Assembly: GCF_002443255.2 (NCBI RefSeq)
Contig: NW_019211455.1
Coordinates: 37,291,472 to 37,355,471, forward strand
Length of the DNA: 64,000 nt
Direction of reading: 5' to 3'
Source: Varroa destructor
Lineage: Eukaryota > Arthropoda > Arachnida > Mesostigmata > Varroidae
The notes below the pieces were generated by a model. It saw nothing but the letters and a program-made list of their open reading frames with translations, had not been told where the DNA came from and made no database searches. The position numbers and the translations under genes are program-made. Positions within the stretch are counted from its first letter, which is position 1. Each line of letters begins with the position of its first letter. Positions 49,775 to 62,732 of this stretch are shown in pieces.

Positions 49775-50125
49775 CAATAGTTGGTAATTATTTAGGTGAC
49801 ACTACCTCTCAGTTCGTCTCTCGTAGCACCTACAGTGAGGATGTATGTGTCATCAGTGAATCACACGATCTCAATGCCAGTACAGAATTCCTTGAGGTAC
49901 TATACATGTTCAAGCGATTATGCCCCGTAACCGAACCCTACGGAACGTTGGACTTATTATCGTAACAAGAGCTTGTTTCTTGCTTGAAGTTTTTTAGCGT
50001 AAATGTTATAAGTAAGTTATGTATTGACGGAAGGAAAATTGTCGATAAGATAAGAAAGCGTCGAAAGTCGATACTGTCGAATGCCTTTTTCACATCTGAA
50101 GGAGTTGCTGCTTTCCGCAAACAAT
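49775..50125 (-). mobile_element. Decayed non-LTR retrotransposon reverse transcriptase, relic 2
   Basis: On the minus strand DVKKAFDSIDFRRFL (about 50050-50100) matches reverse-transcriptase motif A (DVxKAFDSIxHxxL). Then VP*GSVTG (about 49930-49955) matches VPQGSVLGP with the Gln codon mutated to a stop, NMYSTS (about 49905-49922) matches the FNMYTSD block, and, after a frameshift, IEIV-FTDDTYILTVGA (about 49825-49880) matches motif C (IEIVQFADDTYIL). Order and spacing are those of Jockey/CR1/I-type LINEs. The internal stop and frameshift show that it is inactive. The motif details differ from relic 1, so two element families are present. Confidence 0.7.
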
Positions 50126-53100
50126 CAGGCAGTTGCTGAAATCATTTAGATTTATATAAAAGAAACGTAATCATTAAATGCAGTAATAACGTAGTTAATG
50201 GCCAAACGTATTATCGGATTTTTCGATGCTGAAGACCGTACGCTCACTGCCAATTGCACAGGCACATGAAATTGTTTCACATCGAAAAAGCTATCTCTTC
50301 CTAATCAGTAATGAGAAATAATCATTCGAAATTAATTAATTTTTGGTTATCTTGAGGATGACTTATGTTACATTGTAGTGTATGAGTTAGTTATTTATTT
50401 AGCTATTCTGGGGGGTCAATTGTAAGAGCTTCACTTTATCGTCTGCTAAATTTCAATCATATGTATTTATATCTTTGAGGGTATTGCCTGTGTGCGCGTC
50501 TGACATAAGCATATATGAAAAGAGCGATCGTAGTGAAGCGCTTTTCTCCCATCAGTTCGAGTTGACGAATTTCGTTAAATCATACTGAGCTAACTGAAGT
50601 TTCGTACCACTTTACTTAAACAAAATGTATGAATGTAAGAGTAAAAAAAAATATAATCAAACTCACGTACAATTATGATAACGCGACTATAGGGTCAATC
50701 TTAATCATGCTTTGTAAATGCGTCCGTATCATTAGATGTCATCATCTCAATTACGAATAAAAGACGACTAAAAGATCAAGTTAAATAAAGGTTACAAAAG
50801 ATGCATTTTTGCGCTTAACATATTATTTTTATGGGCTCTAAAAGAATGGTATCAATTCTTCAATTTAAATCGGCGAATCTTTTGTAGATTATCATTCTAT
50901 AAGGTTGGAACTTATTCCCTGTTGCGGGAAATTTCACGCCAGTGTTGTAATTACTATTACATAGTAATACTGTTATGCTATTATGTTAATTCGTGAACAG
51001 TACAAAAATTACCACTTAAAATGTGCTGCTTATGAAAAGAGTTTGATGTCTTTATTTCAAAATTTCTGTGTCGCCCTTCATTTTTTCAAGGTTAGTGATG
51101 GATTTAAATGTTTCTTAACTTGACATACCTGTAAATTTTGATTTCTAGATAAGATCATGAAACACAATAGTTAGATATAGTTAGATAGTAATAATTTTTT
51201 ACCGCTGGAAGGAAGTGAACTTATAGGTGGTATGATAGAAATTTGCAAATGTACTCTATATGAATATTAAGTTCGCATATTATGCTCATCGGCGCAAAAA
51301 TGGCTCAACATTCTCGTTTTCTTTCTCATCGCAACACTGCAATATTAAAACCATTCATAGAAAAGCGCTCACGTCATATGTTATCTATTCTATCATTCAA
51401 TATATCTATATGAACAACTTGCTTATTTTCTCGACCAAGATCTATTAGCGGCACGCTTCGGTCGCTACGATTTTCTTTTAATAAATGATGAAAAAATTTG
51501 CGTGAGACTTGGTAAGATAAATAAATAGCTCCCATTTACAGTCATTGATTAATGTGTAGTGGAGAATCGCTGTTTGCTAAGGAAATTAAGATCAGTTAAT
51601 TTGGCGGAATCATTAGGTATTGGACAATAAGTGGACACCCTGCAAAAAATATAATTAAAAGTACCTTATTTCCTCGCTTCCCTTTTATAAACGCAGCCTT
51701 CAGAGACCATTGTATCATATTTAGGTAGAATTAAAACAGGCTACGATTAAAGAGTTATAATGTATTAAAGAAATACGTGTATAAATTGGAGATTTTTGGA
51801 GATTAGAGACATCCGCTGCTTCTTTTTTTCACATGAGCTGGTACTGGAAATTGAAGAAACTTCTATAGTGTCATATGGATTTATTCGAGTCTGTATTTTC
51901 AGGCACGTGCTTCTAACATTACCTTTATTCGTACATTTTCTTTTCTTTGAACATGGGGAACAGAAGTTGATAGCCCTCGCAAAGGGCAGGACATGCAGAT
52001 TATGATTAATAAGATCATGTTGTAGTTCCAAGCCTACTATATTAAAATATGGTCTATCAAACCTTCGTAAATGTCTCGATGGTCAATACAACTTTTTTAT
52101 AGCCGATTCTTGTAAAACGGTACTTAGGTCATGTATTTTTTTTGTTTTATCAAAAGCCATGTGTCATATGATATTAAGTTTATGATGTTGAGGGACGCCA
52201 CATTGGGCCAAAACTAATTGACTTACTTCAGATATTCTCATTCTTCCATTACTTTTCCGATTCTCAAATGTTTTCTTATTACAGTTGCCACAACGTATAA
52301 CACAGTGTTCCACGAAGATATAAATAAAAGATATAAATTGTTAAATTAGTCTAAGTAAGTGTAAAAGTTCTATATGTCAATTTCTGTTGTTTTTCTATAT
52401 ATTTATTGTTTACGGGAATAGAAGGCATGACATGATTTTTATCTTTAGGAAAGGTTTATTAAAGCAAGTCCTTTGGTTTACCATAGTAGCACTATAGAAA
52501 ATTTTAGAGCTGTTAAGCAAGTACGGCTTTCTGCCGATTAAAGAGTAAAAATAAATTCAGCAATAGACATTTGTTCATATTTATCATGAAAGTAAATAAT
52601 GTGATAACAACATTCTATTTTTCCTAATCAACGTAAAGGCCAATACCATTAGATAATCCTCATTATTACTAGTACTTTTATATCATCAGGAGTGTAACTA
52701 CCATGCGCGTTCCCATACCTAGATGTAATACGTTTATTATCAGCGTTTTTACCTCTAGCACTGTTACAGCACTATTCTGTAACACAGACCGTGTCGATGA
52801 AGGTTTCAGGTCATTGTATCATTGAACCTCCAGTAATTTGTGTGCGGCCCCGTTTTGTTACGCTGCGTTATAATGACCTCGTACGACATAACTGATTCGC
52901 TTTACGTAACAGGAATAAGAACAAAAATAGCAATGATAGTAACACCTTTAAGTGTGTTAGGCTATTGATTTAATAAATATTCTGTTAGCAGTGCTGGCAA
53001 GTCACGTTTTAATTTGATAAAATAAAAGATCATACGTGTACATGAGTTAAGCGTATTTGTCATGCGACACTTGTCTATATCTGCACTTCATTGTCTTGTA

Positions 53101-55199
53101 ATTATAGTGCTAGGCTATTTATTTAACGACATACATAATATTATGCTGCATAGAGCTGCCTACAATATGCGTGAGTCACCAGCCTTCGTGACAACGTTTG
53201 TTTACCAATAGAAATTTCTATGAAGTCGAAACTAGCCCGTACAAATACGCATACTCAGAAACAGACCTTTGCCTTTGTTTGAACTGTGCCTCATTACTAT
53301 TTTACTGCTTAGTTTGTAGAAATATAATATGTGTCGTCAAGAATATATTATATACAGCGCATAGTTTGTTTAGTCATAATAAAGCGTCAACAATATCTAG
53401 GTGGAATAGATACATAGGCACATTATTGAGTTTTAGTAAAACATAGGTTTGAGAAAGTCAAGTATAATTTTTTCGTGTTCGTTTAAATCTGAGAAGTTAA
53501 TCTAATTAAGATTGAAATATGGCAATGCACATATATGACAATAGAGCCAGACTAGTTCAAAGCCAAAATTTGTCAAATCAACGAGAGGTCAATCCATTCC
53601 ATGTCTTCTAGATTTCGTTGAAAATTACTGATATCGTTATAAAAGTTTGGACAAAACTTTCAACTATATTGGTCATTAGGCGTAGAAAAGCGTTCCATCC
53701 AACTAAAAACAGCATATTTTTTTCTAAACTGTACAAAAATGTATTGACGTTTAACATCTGAGGTCGAGCAAATGAAGCTATCGAGATTATCTACGGCCTT
53801 ACCCCTTCCAAACCCTTTTGTTGAAGGTTAATCGAAATACTCTAAAAGTAGGGTCACTATAATATCGACCATGTTGCCGAGAATACCTGAGCTCCCTGCG
53901 CCAATATGAAAGTTTACCATGTGCAGCGCTATCACGTTGACATGGTTGATAAGTAGATGCAAAATTTTGCGATTTCGAGTATTATTGGTGAGTTCGCACA
54001 ACTTGCGGCAACCAACTTAGTGCTCTATTGAATTTGTTACTTCCAGTGTATGATTATATTCGTTCAGATAAACGCTTTTTGTCGACGGGCAACTACTTAA
54101 ATACCTACTAAAGTATTCTACTGCGGATCTTATTTTGGCTTGAGACATTGATTTTAAGTTGTTTTCCATGTTATTTACTTAAGATCTCGGATACGCGCAG
54201 CCCAAATTTTCCATGTGCAAAAAATTTACAGCAGCTAGAACTATTACTTTAAGGCTAAACTTAAGCTCTTGAAAATCGTTCCAGTAAAGAACTGTTATTT
54301 TTAAAGTTTTCTGATAATTATCCACCGTGTGTCATTTCTATGATTTTATATTGGCGCTTTTATTTGTGTGTATGCGTTCTAATTAATATGCTACGACGGT
54401 TATAATCTGCATAGCATGGCTGGGTCGAAACCAATGATTGCTTGTCCGTTTTCAGCGTTCTGTATCTGTTCAGTGTAGAGAGCATTGACATTGTCCAGAA
54501 TTATCGAAGGACGATTGTTCACTTGCTGCTTGCTCACTTCGTTCAGCGGCTCGTTTCGTCCTATATGGTACGCAGAGTTAGTTATATGTTGTCAAGTGCA
54601 CATACATAGAGATCCCGATGCGAATGCCGAAGCTTCGTTTAGAAAAATATTATTCATTGAGATCGATTGCAATTGGGTTTTGCTGTTCAATCGATAATTA
54701 CACGTTGCGATGACGCTGATGATTGTCGTCGTTGTCATCGTTGTGGTGACCAAACCAGTAATAGTGGGGATGGCTCTGCTACTGCTCCTACAAATTTGCT
54801 AGTTCAAAATTACGACACGAAGACCAAGACCCCATATTAGCTCCCAGCTGAAAATGTATATAGAGCCAATAGGAATTTTTTAATTGAGTGATGTCGATCT
54901 GGAATCGGGACGTCTGGCTTCTTGTTACTTGTACTGTAGCCATCATTACTACTCCAAAGTTAGCACAACAACAACAATAACAACGACGTGATCATCGATG
55001 AAGCCATTCCCTCGTCTCATCCTAAGAAATATGGAAATATTTCGAAAACCCACTGCACTGCCACAAAAAATTAAGTTGTGTAAGCTATACAAGTATCTAA
55101 TAGTCTATGTACCTTATGACGGCAAATCGCATTTACGCATACATACACATAAACATCTGTCTTTATATAGATAGCTGTTACAACCTACAGCAAAATGAG

Positions 55200-55233
<34 letters not shown>

Positions 55234-57537
55234 ACGTGAAACTGGAAAAGTCAGGATAAATTATGAAGTATTAGCTCTGTTTTTTTTTCTACAAAGCGTA
55301 CCAAATTAAGCTTACATCGTCTGTGCACAAATAAACTGCTAATCAGTAGATTAATGTTATTGATTGTATAATATGATGCTACGCTAATGATGATAATAAT
55401 AACTATGAGAAATAAGCAAAGGCTTAGCATGTATTTCCTGAGATTTTTGGGTTGACGAGTGAAATATATCTCGGTTTTATGTTACAGAAAAAACATACTG
55501 ACTTTTTCGAGTACGTCTACATCAAGATTAGATGAGATATACATCTGTTTGGAGTCGACGCGTGCGGCCTTCTATTGGATACGATTGCCTGTCATGTGCA
55601 TAATTCCCCCAAGCTGCCTTTGAACCATGTTAAAGTCATCATTTTACGAAATTACTTTTAATTTTTTTCGAGCATATGAAATTGACGCTATTAAGCTGTA
55701 ATTTGCATCTATGGCAAAATTGAGTTGTAAATGAAAAATTCCAAAAAAATATTTAACATCTTTCATCAGGTATTTTAATAACATAGCAAGCTTATTATAA
55801 TCTTTAGCCATTTCATAGGTATGACAAAGGGATACATTTTGTTATATATATAAGGCTGCAAAAATAGTTAACTAGAATTTTCGTGAAGATTAGCACACAG
55901 ACTTTGGCGTCAATTTTTCTAAACTGACCTGCCTCTTTTTTAGTTAACCCAAAAAGGTAGCCTTTAAGGCAGTGAAATGTTTGAAGGAAGTCCATCAGGA
56001 CAGATATGCGTAATTTTTGATTAAACAAATAAATAAGATTTTTAATCTTTTAGAATATATAGGATTCTGACTAGATTAATAGTAAGTGAAGGATTGGGTT
56101 TTATGGTCCTAGCCTTGAAACTGCTTATGAATCCAGCTTCATATGTGCTTCATAATGACGAGCAGAATTGCTTGTTTGATGATCAAAGATGACTCTCAGC
56201 CTAGGTTGCATGCAAGGAACATCCAACATTTTCTGCTTAAATTGCCTTTTATTCATTCGATATTTATCTGCCCTGGTATTATGCTGGTAGAAAAGTACTG
56301 TGTACTCTAAAAAGGAAGACTACTGTCTAGTATCGTCACTAGCATTGCTGTAGCAGTTTGATTCGGATCAAATAAATAAAGGACGCAATACAATAAACAG
56401 AGATCGACTTCAGTTGAATAACTGAATGAGTGCCTAATGGCTGTATATGAACCCCTAAATCATTTTATACTTCATTAATATCTATGTGATTATTAATTAC
56501 TCTTTGGTTCCATCAGATCGATCATAATGAAACATGATTTATGCAGGTAGTACGCATTGTCTTGTTGAGAAAATTCATGCAACTCTACTAAGCTTCCATA
56601 GTTTCCCTACACTGAAATTTTCTTTGGTTCGTCGAGAACCAAACTGCTTGCGACCATAATCTAGGTACTCGTGATGTCTTTTGCATTTATTCATTATATT
56701 CATTTATTCATTAGTTCATGCACTAATTTGCATATATTAAGTTGGTTCCTAGCTACTCTCCCAAAAGACCCTGTTTTAAGCATAATTTTTATTCAACCAA
56801 TAGTGTTGAGCAAATCTTGGTTTATACAGTCTCACCGTATACTACTCTATATGCAACGAACTGCTTTTGTTGACGTTGATTATGACTAGCGGTACCGTGA
56901 AATGATACTTCTTTTATAGGAAGTTTAAGCGTAGCGACTTCAGCTCGTTCAGGTAGTGTATTTGGTAAATAATAGTACTGAGATCAGAAATATCTTAGCT
57001 CGTATCTACTATTAATTAAAAACGGTACTTCTGCTTTTGCCTAAAAAGATGCTGAAGACTGATTAAATTTCCGTACAAATAAAATAGCTGGAAAATTCTC
57101 AGTCTTCGATACGAATCGCCTACGGCATTCTAAATACGTATCCTTTAGAAGGATTATGAAAGCTCTGTGTAGAAATCATAGAAAATAAACGCTAAAAATA
57201 ACTTCAAATTATTTTGTCACGAGCAAGATTTTATTACGAGGATAGATAACGCAATTAGGTACAAATCCAACTAAACGTTTCTTAGATTGTACATTTGGCG
57301 CAGCTTTTAGGCGTTAAAATATAAAAAATAATCCTAGGTCTTGAGAGTTTAAAATCTGAAGACCAAACGTCACAGTGTACTTGGGAGTATTTTCATATGG
57401 TTTCTGGTAACAACTTAACGTGGGGATAAATTTTCTGTAACTTTTCTAGGGCCATTTGTCGCGTACAATTGTCACTGAATACTTATATATATAATAATAT
57501 ATAATATTTCCGATAGAATTCTATTCATTTTTTGCAG
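50126..57537. other. No supportable gene
   Basis: Strongly AT-rich. The one signal of note is a strong plus-strand acceptor (ATGTTTTCTTATTACAG, ending 52284) followed 38 bases on by AATAAA (52323-52328). It could be a short terminal exon, but no upstream exon is known. Otherwise there are microsatellites and chance frames only. Confidence 0.45.
55202..55231. repeat. (AT)15 microsatellite
   Basis: Thirty bases of uninterrupted AT units. Confidence 0.95.
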
Positions 57538-57782
57538 TATAGCTGGTACCGCAAAAAGCGATAAATGCGTAATCGGAGATTGGGTTCACTATATCTTGGT
57601 AAGTCTTGTATATGATATTGGTATTGATATTTATATAAATTAGACATAACTAAGTAGTGAGGTGATATTAAAATTTATATGGTAAGCTATTCATCATTTA
57701 GAGTACGATTCGGCGCCTTACTCGGTTGTTGCGGAGGTATTATCATCTGCAGCTACAGATACCATATCTACAAATCCCTTAA
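57538..57782 (+). CDS. Candidate two-exon 3' end of an unknown gene
   Basis: Exon 57538-57598 has a strong acceptor (CTATTCATTTTTTGCAG) and a consensus donor (CTTG|GTAAGT), and is open in one phase only (IAGTAKSDKCVIGDWVHYIL). It ends in phase 0. The next acceptor (TTCATCATTTAG) starts 57702-57782, which in phase 0 reads STIRRLTRLLRRYYHLQLQI and onward to TAA. The 103-base intron and matching phase support the model. The peptides are not recognised, there is no poly(A) signal nearby, and no upstream exon was found. The plus-strand end would converge on PSMB3. Confidence 0.22.
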
Positions 57783-58281
57783 TAGATATCTGAAACACTA
57801 GCACCTAGTTATCGCGGCGAAACTGTTTCTGCCAGTTGTGTCATACACCCGCACTTTTTCCCTTGCTGTTAGCTCGACGGGTTTATGTTATTTAAGCCTG
57901 AATTTCTCAGAGTGTGCTGTGAAAAATGACGACTTCCTAGTAATTAGTTAAATACGACGTGTTTATTGATCTTCCCATGCCTTTTGTGATCATTGTATAA
58001 AAATTCCCTAGTTGTAGCCAATTAGTATTCATCTACATGGACACACAGTACAACAACGTAATATCTCAGAAAATAGCGAAACACTACAAGACATAGTTGG
58101 TCTTCTGTCTGTTTGTAGCGGACAGACTAGCGGTCATACAAATTGATGTAATATAGCTTTAGAGATATGATCCAGCAACAGTTGTTGGCTAAGCTGCCGA
58201 ACATACGTAAAGATTATAATGACGCTGTACTCTCGTGCTGTAGACGCTGTTGTTGTAATGGTCGTCAACACCATGATGTTC

Positions 58282-60184
58282 TTAATCCATCCGAGTTTTA
58301 AGGTACCTCTTGGTAACTTTGTCCTTTTCGATTATATACACAACAGCACCCCAACCTGTATTGGCATCTCGATCCATAGCATTTAGAAGTGATTGAGATA
58401 GACTTTCGAAAAGCTCGTCAGGGCCCATGTTTGGCCGCCATAGCGTTTCGCACATGCCAAACGCCTGTTCCTCACAACACCCTGAAAATTTAGTTTGTCG
58501 TTACAATGTCATCAACTTTAGAGACAAAACTGCGTCAATTAATATAGGTTGAGTTAAGTAAAAGGCTCGCTTTTGCAGAGCGCAATAAGTAGTCGCGAGT
58601 TACAAACCTCACTCGTGCAGTACGGCGAATGTCGTGGCAACAGATGGGGTATCGTTGTAAATATCATAAATAATGTAATAAATAAATAAACAAATGTGCT
58701 AATTTGAGGAAGCCAAAGGCTCTCCTAATGGATCTCCTAAACACGAAACATTTAGTGAACGAAAATGTCATGTACACTGAATGTCGGACTGACCAAACTC
58801 ATTCTGGAAAACACGATTTTTAATAGTGAGCTCGACCCGCTTTGTATATAAGTAAAGGAACCCATTGATCGAGCGCAAAATGGGGAAATAAGGTATCTTC
58901 AGAGAATTGCAATTTGACTACTGACGTTACCTACACGTTCGTACCTGCTAGTGCGAAGTCCTCCGTTTCTGTGATACAACCAAGAAGATCCATGCAACAG
59001 ACATATGGTTTGTTTGTTTTCTCGTCCAAACCGGCAACAACAGGCTCAACAAAATAAGGCCCGAATCGATGTTCGTATAGAAGTCCACTGGTCATATTCG
59101 CAAATGTTTCCGGCCTCATCCTGCGATTCTGTAAAGAAATTGGAGGAATAGCAGGGGAGCAGAATTAGAAAGAGGTCAATGATTCACTTTAATCATTATA
59201 TATAATGGGAATAAATGCATACGCATGTGATCTTCAAAAAATGGGCGGCAAACATATACCTTGTCATTTTTCCCGTACTGCATCATTTCTATTGTAACCA
59301 CTACTCGCTATTTTGGTTGCTTTTGTTTCACTGTTATATGGACAAAGTGAATTGCTACACGGCTGCAGAACGAGGTGCACAATACGTAGCTGTTACATAC
59401 AGTACTTCACCGACACATTTCGTGCCTTTGAGACATTTTGAGCACCTTATTGGTGCACAACATGCAAGCGAGGGACAAGAACTTTGCGGCACTTGCCCCG
59501 CAGTAGTGTGCCAAAGCTTTTTTTTATTTCACGTACGTCGTAAGATGTTCCTTTGCAAATGATTTGATACTTGCCGATAGTTAGAAGGTGTAAATATCCA
59601 TGACGAAAGGACACCTAATTGAACTTAATCACCTAGTCGTTTACTGTTACGCGAAGATACTACGCGAGAACGTTAAACGCTATAACCTTCCCATATAATA
59701 GTATTTTTAACTACAGGTCGATTTTAAATTTCAAACTAAGTGCAAAAGTTGGAAAATATTGGAATATATAATAAAATGAAATCATTAATGAACTCGGTCG
59801 ATATAAGCTCAAGAATATTTACGCTCCTAGCTATCGAATTATGACATAAATCATACGCTGCTGTAATTATAGGTAATAGTATCCGTATAAATACACTGAG
59901 CGATATAGATATATATATAGAACATTGAGAGATAGAACCAGCGAATATACCTCTTGTAGTTCAAAGAGATTCATTCGAAACTTAAGCCTTTGAGAAACGG
60001 TCTGCGTGTCTGTTGCGAGGCCTGGGAGCCCAATGTACAGTTTGGGACCCATTTCGAAGATTCGTTCGAAGTTGATTGAAATTGTGTGGCCTTGGGCACC
60101 GAGTCGACGGTCGGCTGCGATTCCTACACAATCTTTACCTGTCATCGCTATTACCGCGCCTCCATTGTATGACATAATACTCAT
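58282..60184 (-). CDS. PSMB3: 20S proteasome subunit beta type-3 (PSMB3)
   Basis: Three coding exons: 60184-59951 (234 nt, donor AGAG|GTATAT), 59128-58945 (184 nt, acceptor TTTCTTTACAG, donor GCAG|GTACGA) and 58481-58282 (200 nt, acceptor ATTTTCAG), totalling 205 residues plus TAA, the length of human PSMB3. The start [11 protein letters not shown] is conserved in the family. Other landmarks are [58 protein letters not shown] and the C-terminal [17 protein letters not shown]. Beta-3 is a structural ring subunit of the 20S core particle in cytosol and nucleus. It lacks the catalytic N-terminal Thr, and none is expected here. Introns are 822 and 463 bases. Where the human protein has GTCAEQ this one has GCCEEQ, formed at the exon 2/3 junction. 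The gene is divergent from DTWD1. Confidence 0.97.
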
Positions 60185-60763
60185 GGCGGCTAATTATTGA
60201 GCAACCTTTGCTTCCCGAAAAAAAACTGTTAATAGTGTTAATAAATACACATATACACAGACACTTGCGTCAGAATACTAAGTTGCTCGGGGCGCTTTGG
60301 TACACTCCCGCAGAACGCAGGGAATCAGCAAGTCACCGGTGGCAGTCTCTATCGTAAACAATACGAATACTGCTCTAATAACAACCATAGCTAATAATCG
60401 GAAGAAGGTAGCTGCTGTGAGCATACGACGCGAAATCTGATTTAGACCCTAACGTTTTTTTCACTGACATTACGTACATATTCTACGCAGATAAATAAAC
60501 ATGCCATAACAAGCCATAAATTGCAGCGTAGATAATACTGAATCTCTGAATTGAAAAACTGTTCAAAAATTGCTTGGTAGAGCTCGGAACCATTTTGGGA
60601 CTGGAAAGTGCGGGATACCAACGCTCTGTGATGGAATTTCACGCTTCCGTTCCTTATGTAGCGGCTGTTTTCAAATGAAGTAAACATATGCAATGGTGTT
60701 TATCGTTGCCGAACGTATTTGCACATTTGTATATAGAAATATTTACTTTTGTTTTTTATCGTT
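60185..60763. promoter_or_regulatory. Shared upstream region between PSMB3 and DTWD1
   Basis: These 579 bases separate the two divergent start codons, so both promoters must lie here unless one gene has a distant 5'UTR exon. CCGCCATG surrounds the PSMB3 start on the minus strand. A GC-richer patch lies at about 60285-60350. No TATA box at a proper distance was evident for either gene, as is usual for housekeeping genes. A minus-strand frame at 60442-60693 is regarded as chance. Confidence 0.5.
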
Positions 60764-62728
60764 ATGTGGAGACCAGCGATAACAAAAAGTCCTCTGTATG
60801 AAAGCCTCAACAATGTTAAAAATCCATTTGAAGGTTTCGATATTTTTGATGCTTCTGTTCTAGACGAGAACGGATTGCGAGAAAACTGTGCGCAATGCGG
60901 CCGATCAAGAATGTGGTTCTGCTATGAGTGTAGATCTCCTTTGCCTTCGTTAGCAGGGCGTTTTCCTCAGGTTAAGGTAGGTCGTCGCATTGCGAACTTA
61001 CAATAAACAACTGACATGCCGTTCTCAGACCTTATATCCAAATGCTCTTTAAAATCAACTTTTTCATTTTGAAACGTGAAGGGAATAAACCCAATATATG
61101 GGGCTGCAGCCTGCTTTCTCCTTAGTATAAGTAAACGTATAAATCCGCTGATGAAAAATGCGTAAACATAACTTTTCTATTTATGATGTCTTTATTAGCT
61201 TCCATTTATTGTAGATATCATTAAACATGGAAAAGAGTTAAACGGGAAGTCAACTGGAGTACAGGCTTCGATACTTAGTAAAGAAGTGAACCTGTTCGTT
61301 TATCCAAACATTCCAAAGTACGAAGATCCAAGCAAGGTGCGTTTTTACCTTACACTTCACGAAGGGCTACTCCTAACATAAACTGATTCGTTGTGTAGCT
61401 AGCTATACAGTTCGGTATAGGGGAGCTTACCCAAGTACATAATAATCATCATGTTAGAAGTTCAAGAGATTTTGGATAGACGATGTATTTGTATGTATTA
61501 TGAAATAGTTTACATACAGGCCGATTATAGATGATAAAGCCGAACATATAGTCTAATGGTAACTTTTAAAAAATTAAAAAAATTAAATCGAGTCATAAAA
61601 GAAGTTGAAGTCGCGAATGAGTTTCATATTCCCTCCTATTCGAAAGCCTAGGCTTAGCGGGTAAAAATTCCGAAAGGTGTCTCAAACCTATATATCATAT
61701 ATTCATCTGTGGCCTGTGAAAAAGTTATTTACTTTATTACAACGAAATCGAAATATGAATAAAGGTTACACGAATTAAGAAATTGTGTACAAATAGACTT
61801 AACGGTATATATAAATCCATGACGCAGCCGAGAAGTTGATTATACGATCCGCATAGTATTGTTTCTTCAACTTTGGATCGTACGTTGGTACACCAGATTA
61901 CTACAGACATTTTGTTGTTGTTGTTGTTTGTGAAGGTACTGTTGATTTTTCCATGCAAAGAACAATTCGATGATGTCTGTCGCCAGAGATCCGTCCAACT
62001 AGGCACTGAAGAAAAATGCGTATTATGTGAAGGACGACATATAAAATTCGCTTTCAATCGGGTAATCCTTATTGATTCAACATGGTGCCAGACGAAAAAA
62101 ATTCTTTTAGATGACCGAATTGCCAGTCTTCCTTATAGGTGAGCCTCAAAAATAACACCGTTGAATTACAGATCATTCGGCAATCACCCTTAAAGCGTAC
62201 GGTAACCGACAGAAATATATTTTCAATAAGCAAGCCACAAACAAGATACATTATCGTAACTAGAAATTATAGTGACACTCGTCACTGACTGATTTGTCTA
62301 AGTCAAAAGTTACTTCAATGCCACTGACTGCCCTTTTGATTTTCTGATTTTTTCGTTCCTGGAGCTGGAGCTTTCTATCGCCATTTCCCATGCTAAAATG
62401 CTGTAGGAATCGTATTGACGCCCACTAACTCGACAGTATATTTCCAGACCAAAAAATCTCAGCTAATTTATAAATAATCGAACTGGTAATGTGAGTTTTT
62501 ATTTTCAGGGCGGGCCTAACGGGTCGGAAGAGCGTATTTTGGCGCCCCCAACGAGGACAAAACCTCGAGTATTTAGCCACTGTAGAGGCCCTTCACGAGA
62601 TCTGTCGCCGATGGTTGATGATTCAGAGCTGTCTTGAAGCGGAGAAAGTAGACAATATTCTGTTTTTCTTTCGTTATTTCTATGATAAAATCACCTCCAG
62701 GTACCGAACTCTATTAAAAGCAAATTAA
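60764..62728 (+). CDS. DTWD1: DTW domain-containing protein 1, tRNA-uridine aminocarboxypropyltransferase
   Basis: Four coding exons: 60764-60976 (donor TAAG|GTAGGT), 61199-61336 (acceptor ATGTCTTTATTAG, donor CAAG|GTGCGT), 61936-62138 (acceptor TGTTTGTGAAG, donor ATAG|GTGAGC) and 62509-62728 (acceptor TTTTATTTTCAG), totalling 257 residues plus TAA. The enzyme transfers the aminocarboxypropyl group of SAM to uridine 20 in the tRNA D-loop, making acp3U (known for human DTWD1). Cys42, Cys45, Cys53 and Cys56 (CAQCGRSRMWFCYEC) match the family's N-terminal metal-binding cysteines. VDIIKHGKELNGKSTG aligns with the human IDIIKHPNETDGKSTA. The signature Asp-Ser-Thr-Trp is at about residues 164-167 (VILIDSTWCQTKKI), and GRKSVFWRPQRG and ATVEAL follow. 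It is shorter than human DTWD1 (about 304) because the segment before DSTW is reduced, but that segment carries an extra CVLC pair. ATG 60764 is the first in frame. Confidence 0.95.
61908..61930 (+). repeat. Short (TTG)n tract before DTWD1 exon 3
   Basis: TTG units sit directly upstream of the exon 3 acceptor and appear to stand in for a pyrimidine tract. Confidence 0.7.
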
Positions 62729-62732
62729 TAAA
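62727..62732 (+). terminator. AATAAA overlapping the DTWD1 stop codon
   Basis: AATAAA starts inside the TAA stop codon, so if used the 3'UTR would be only about 20-30 bases. A second AATAAA lies at 63047-63052, giving a UTR of about 340 bases, which is more conventional. The sequence does not decide between them. Confidence 0.35.
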
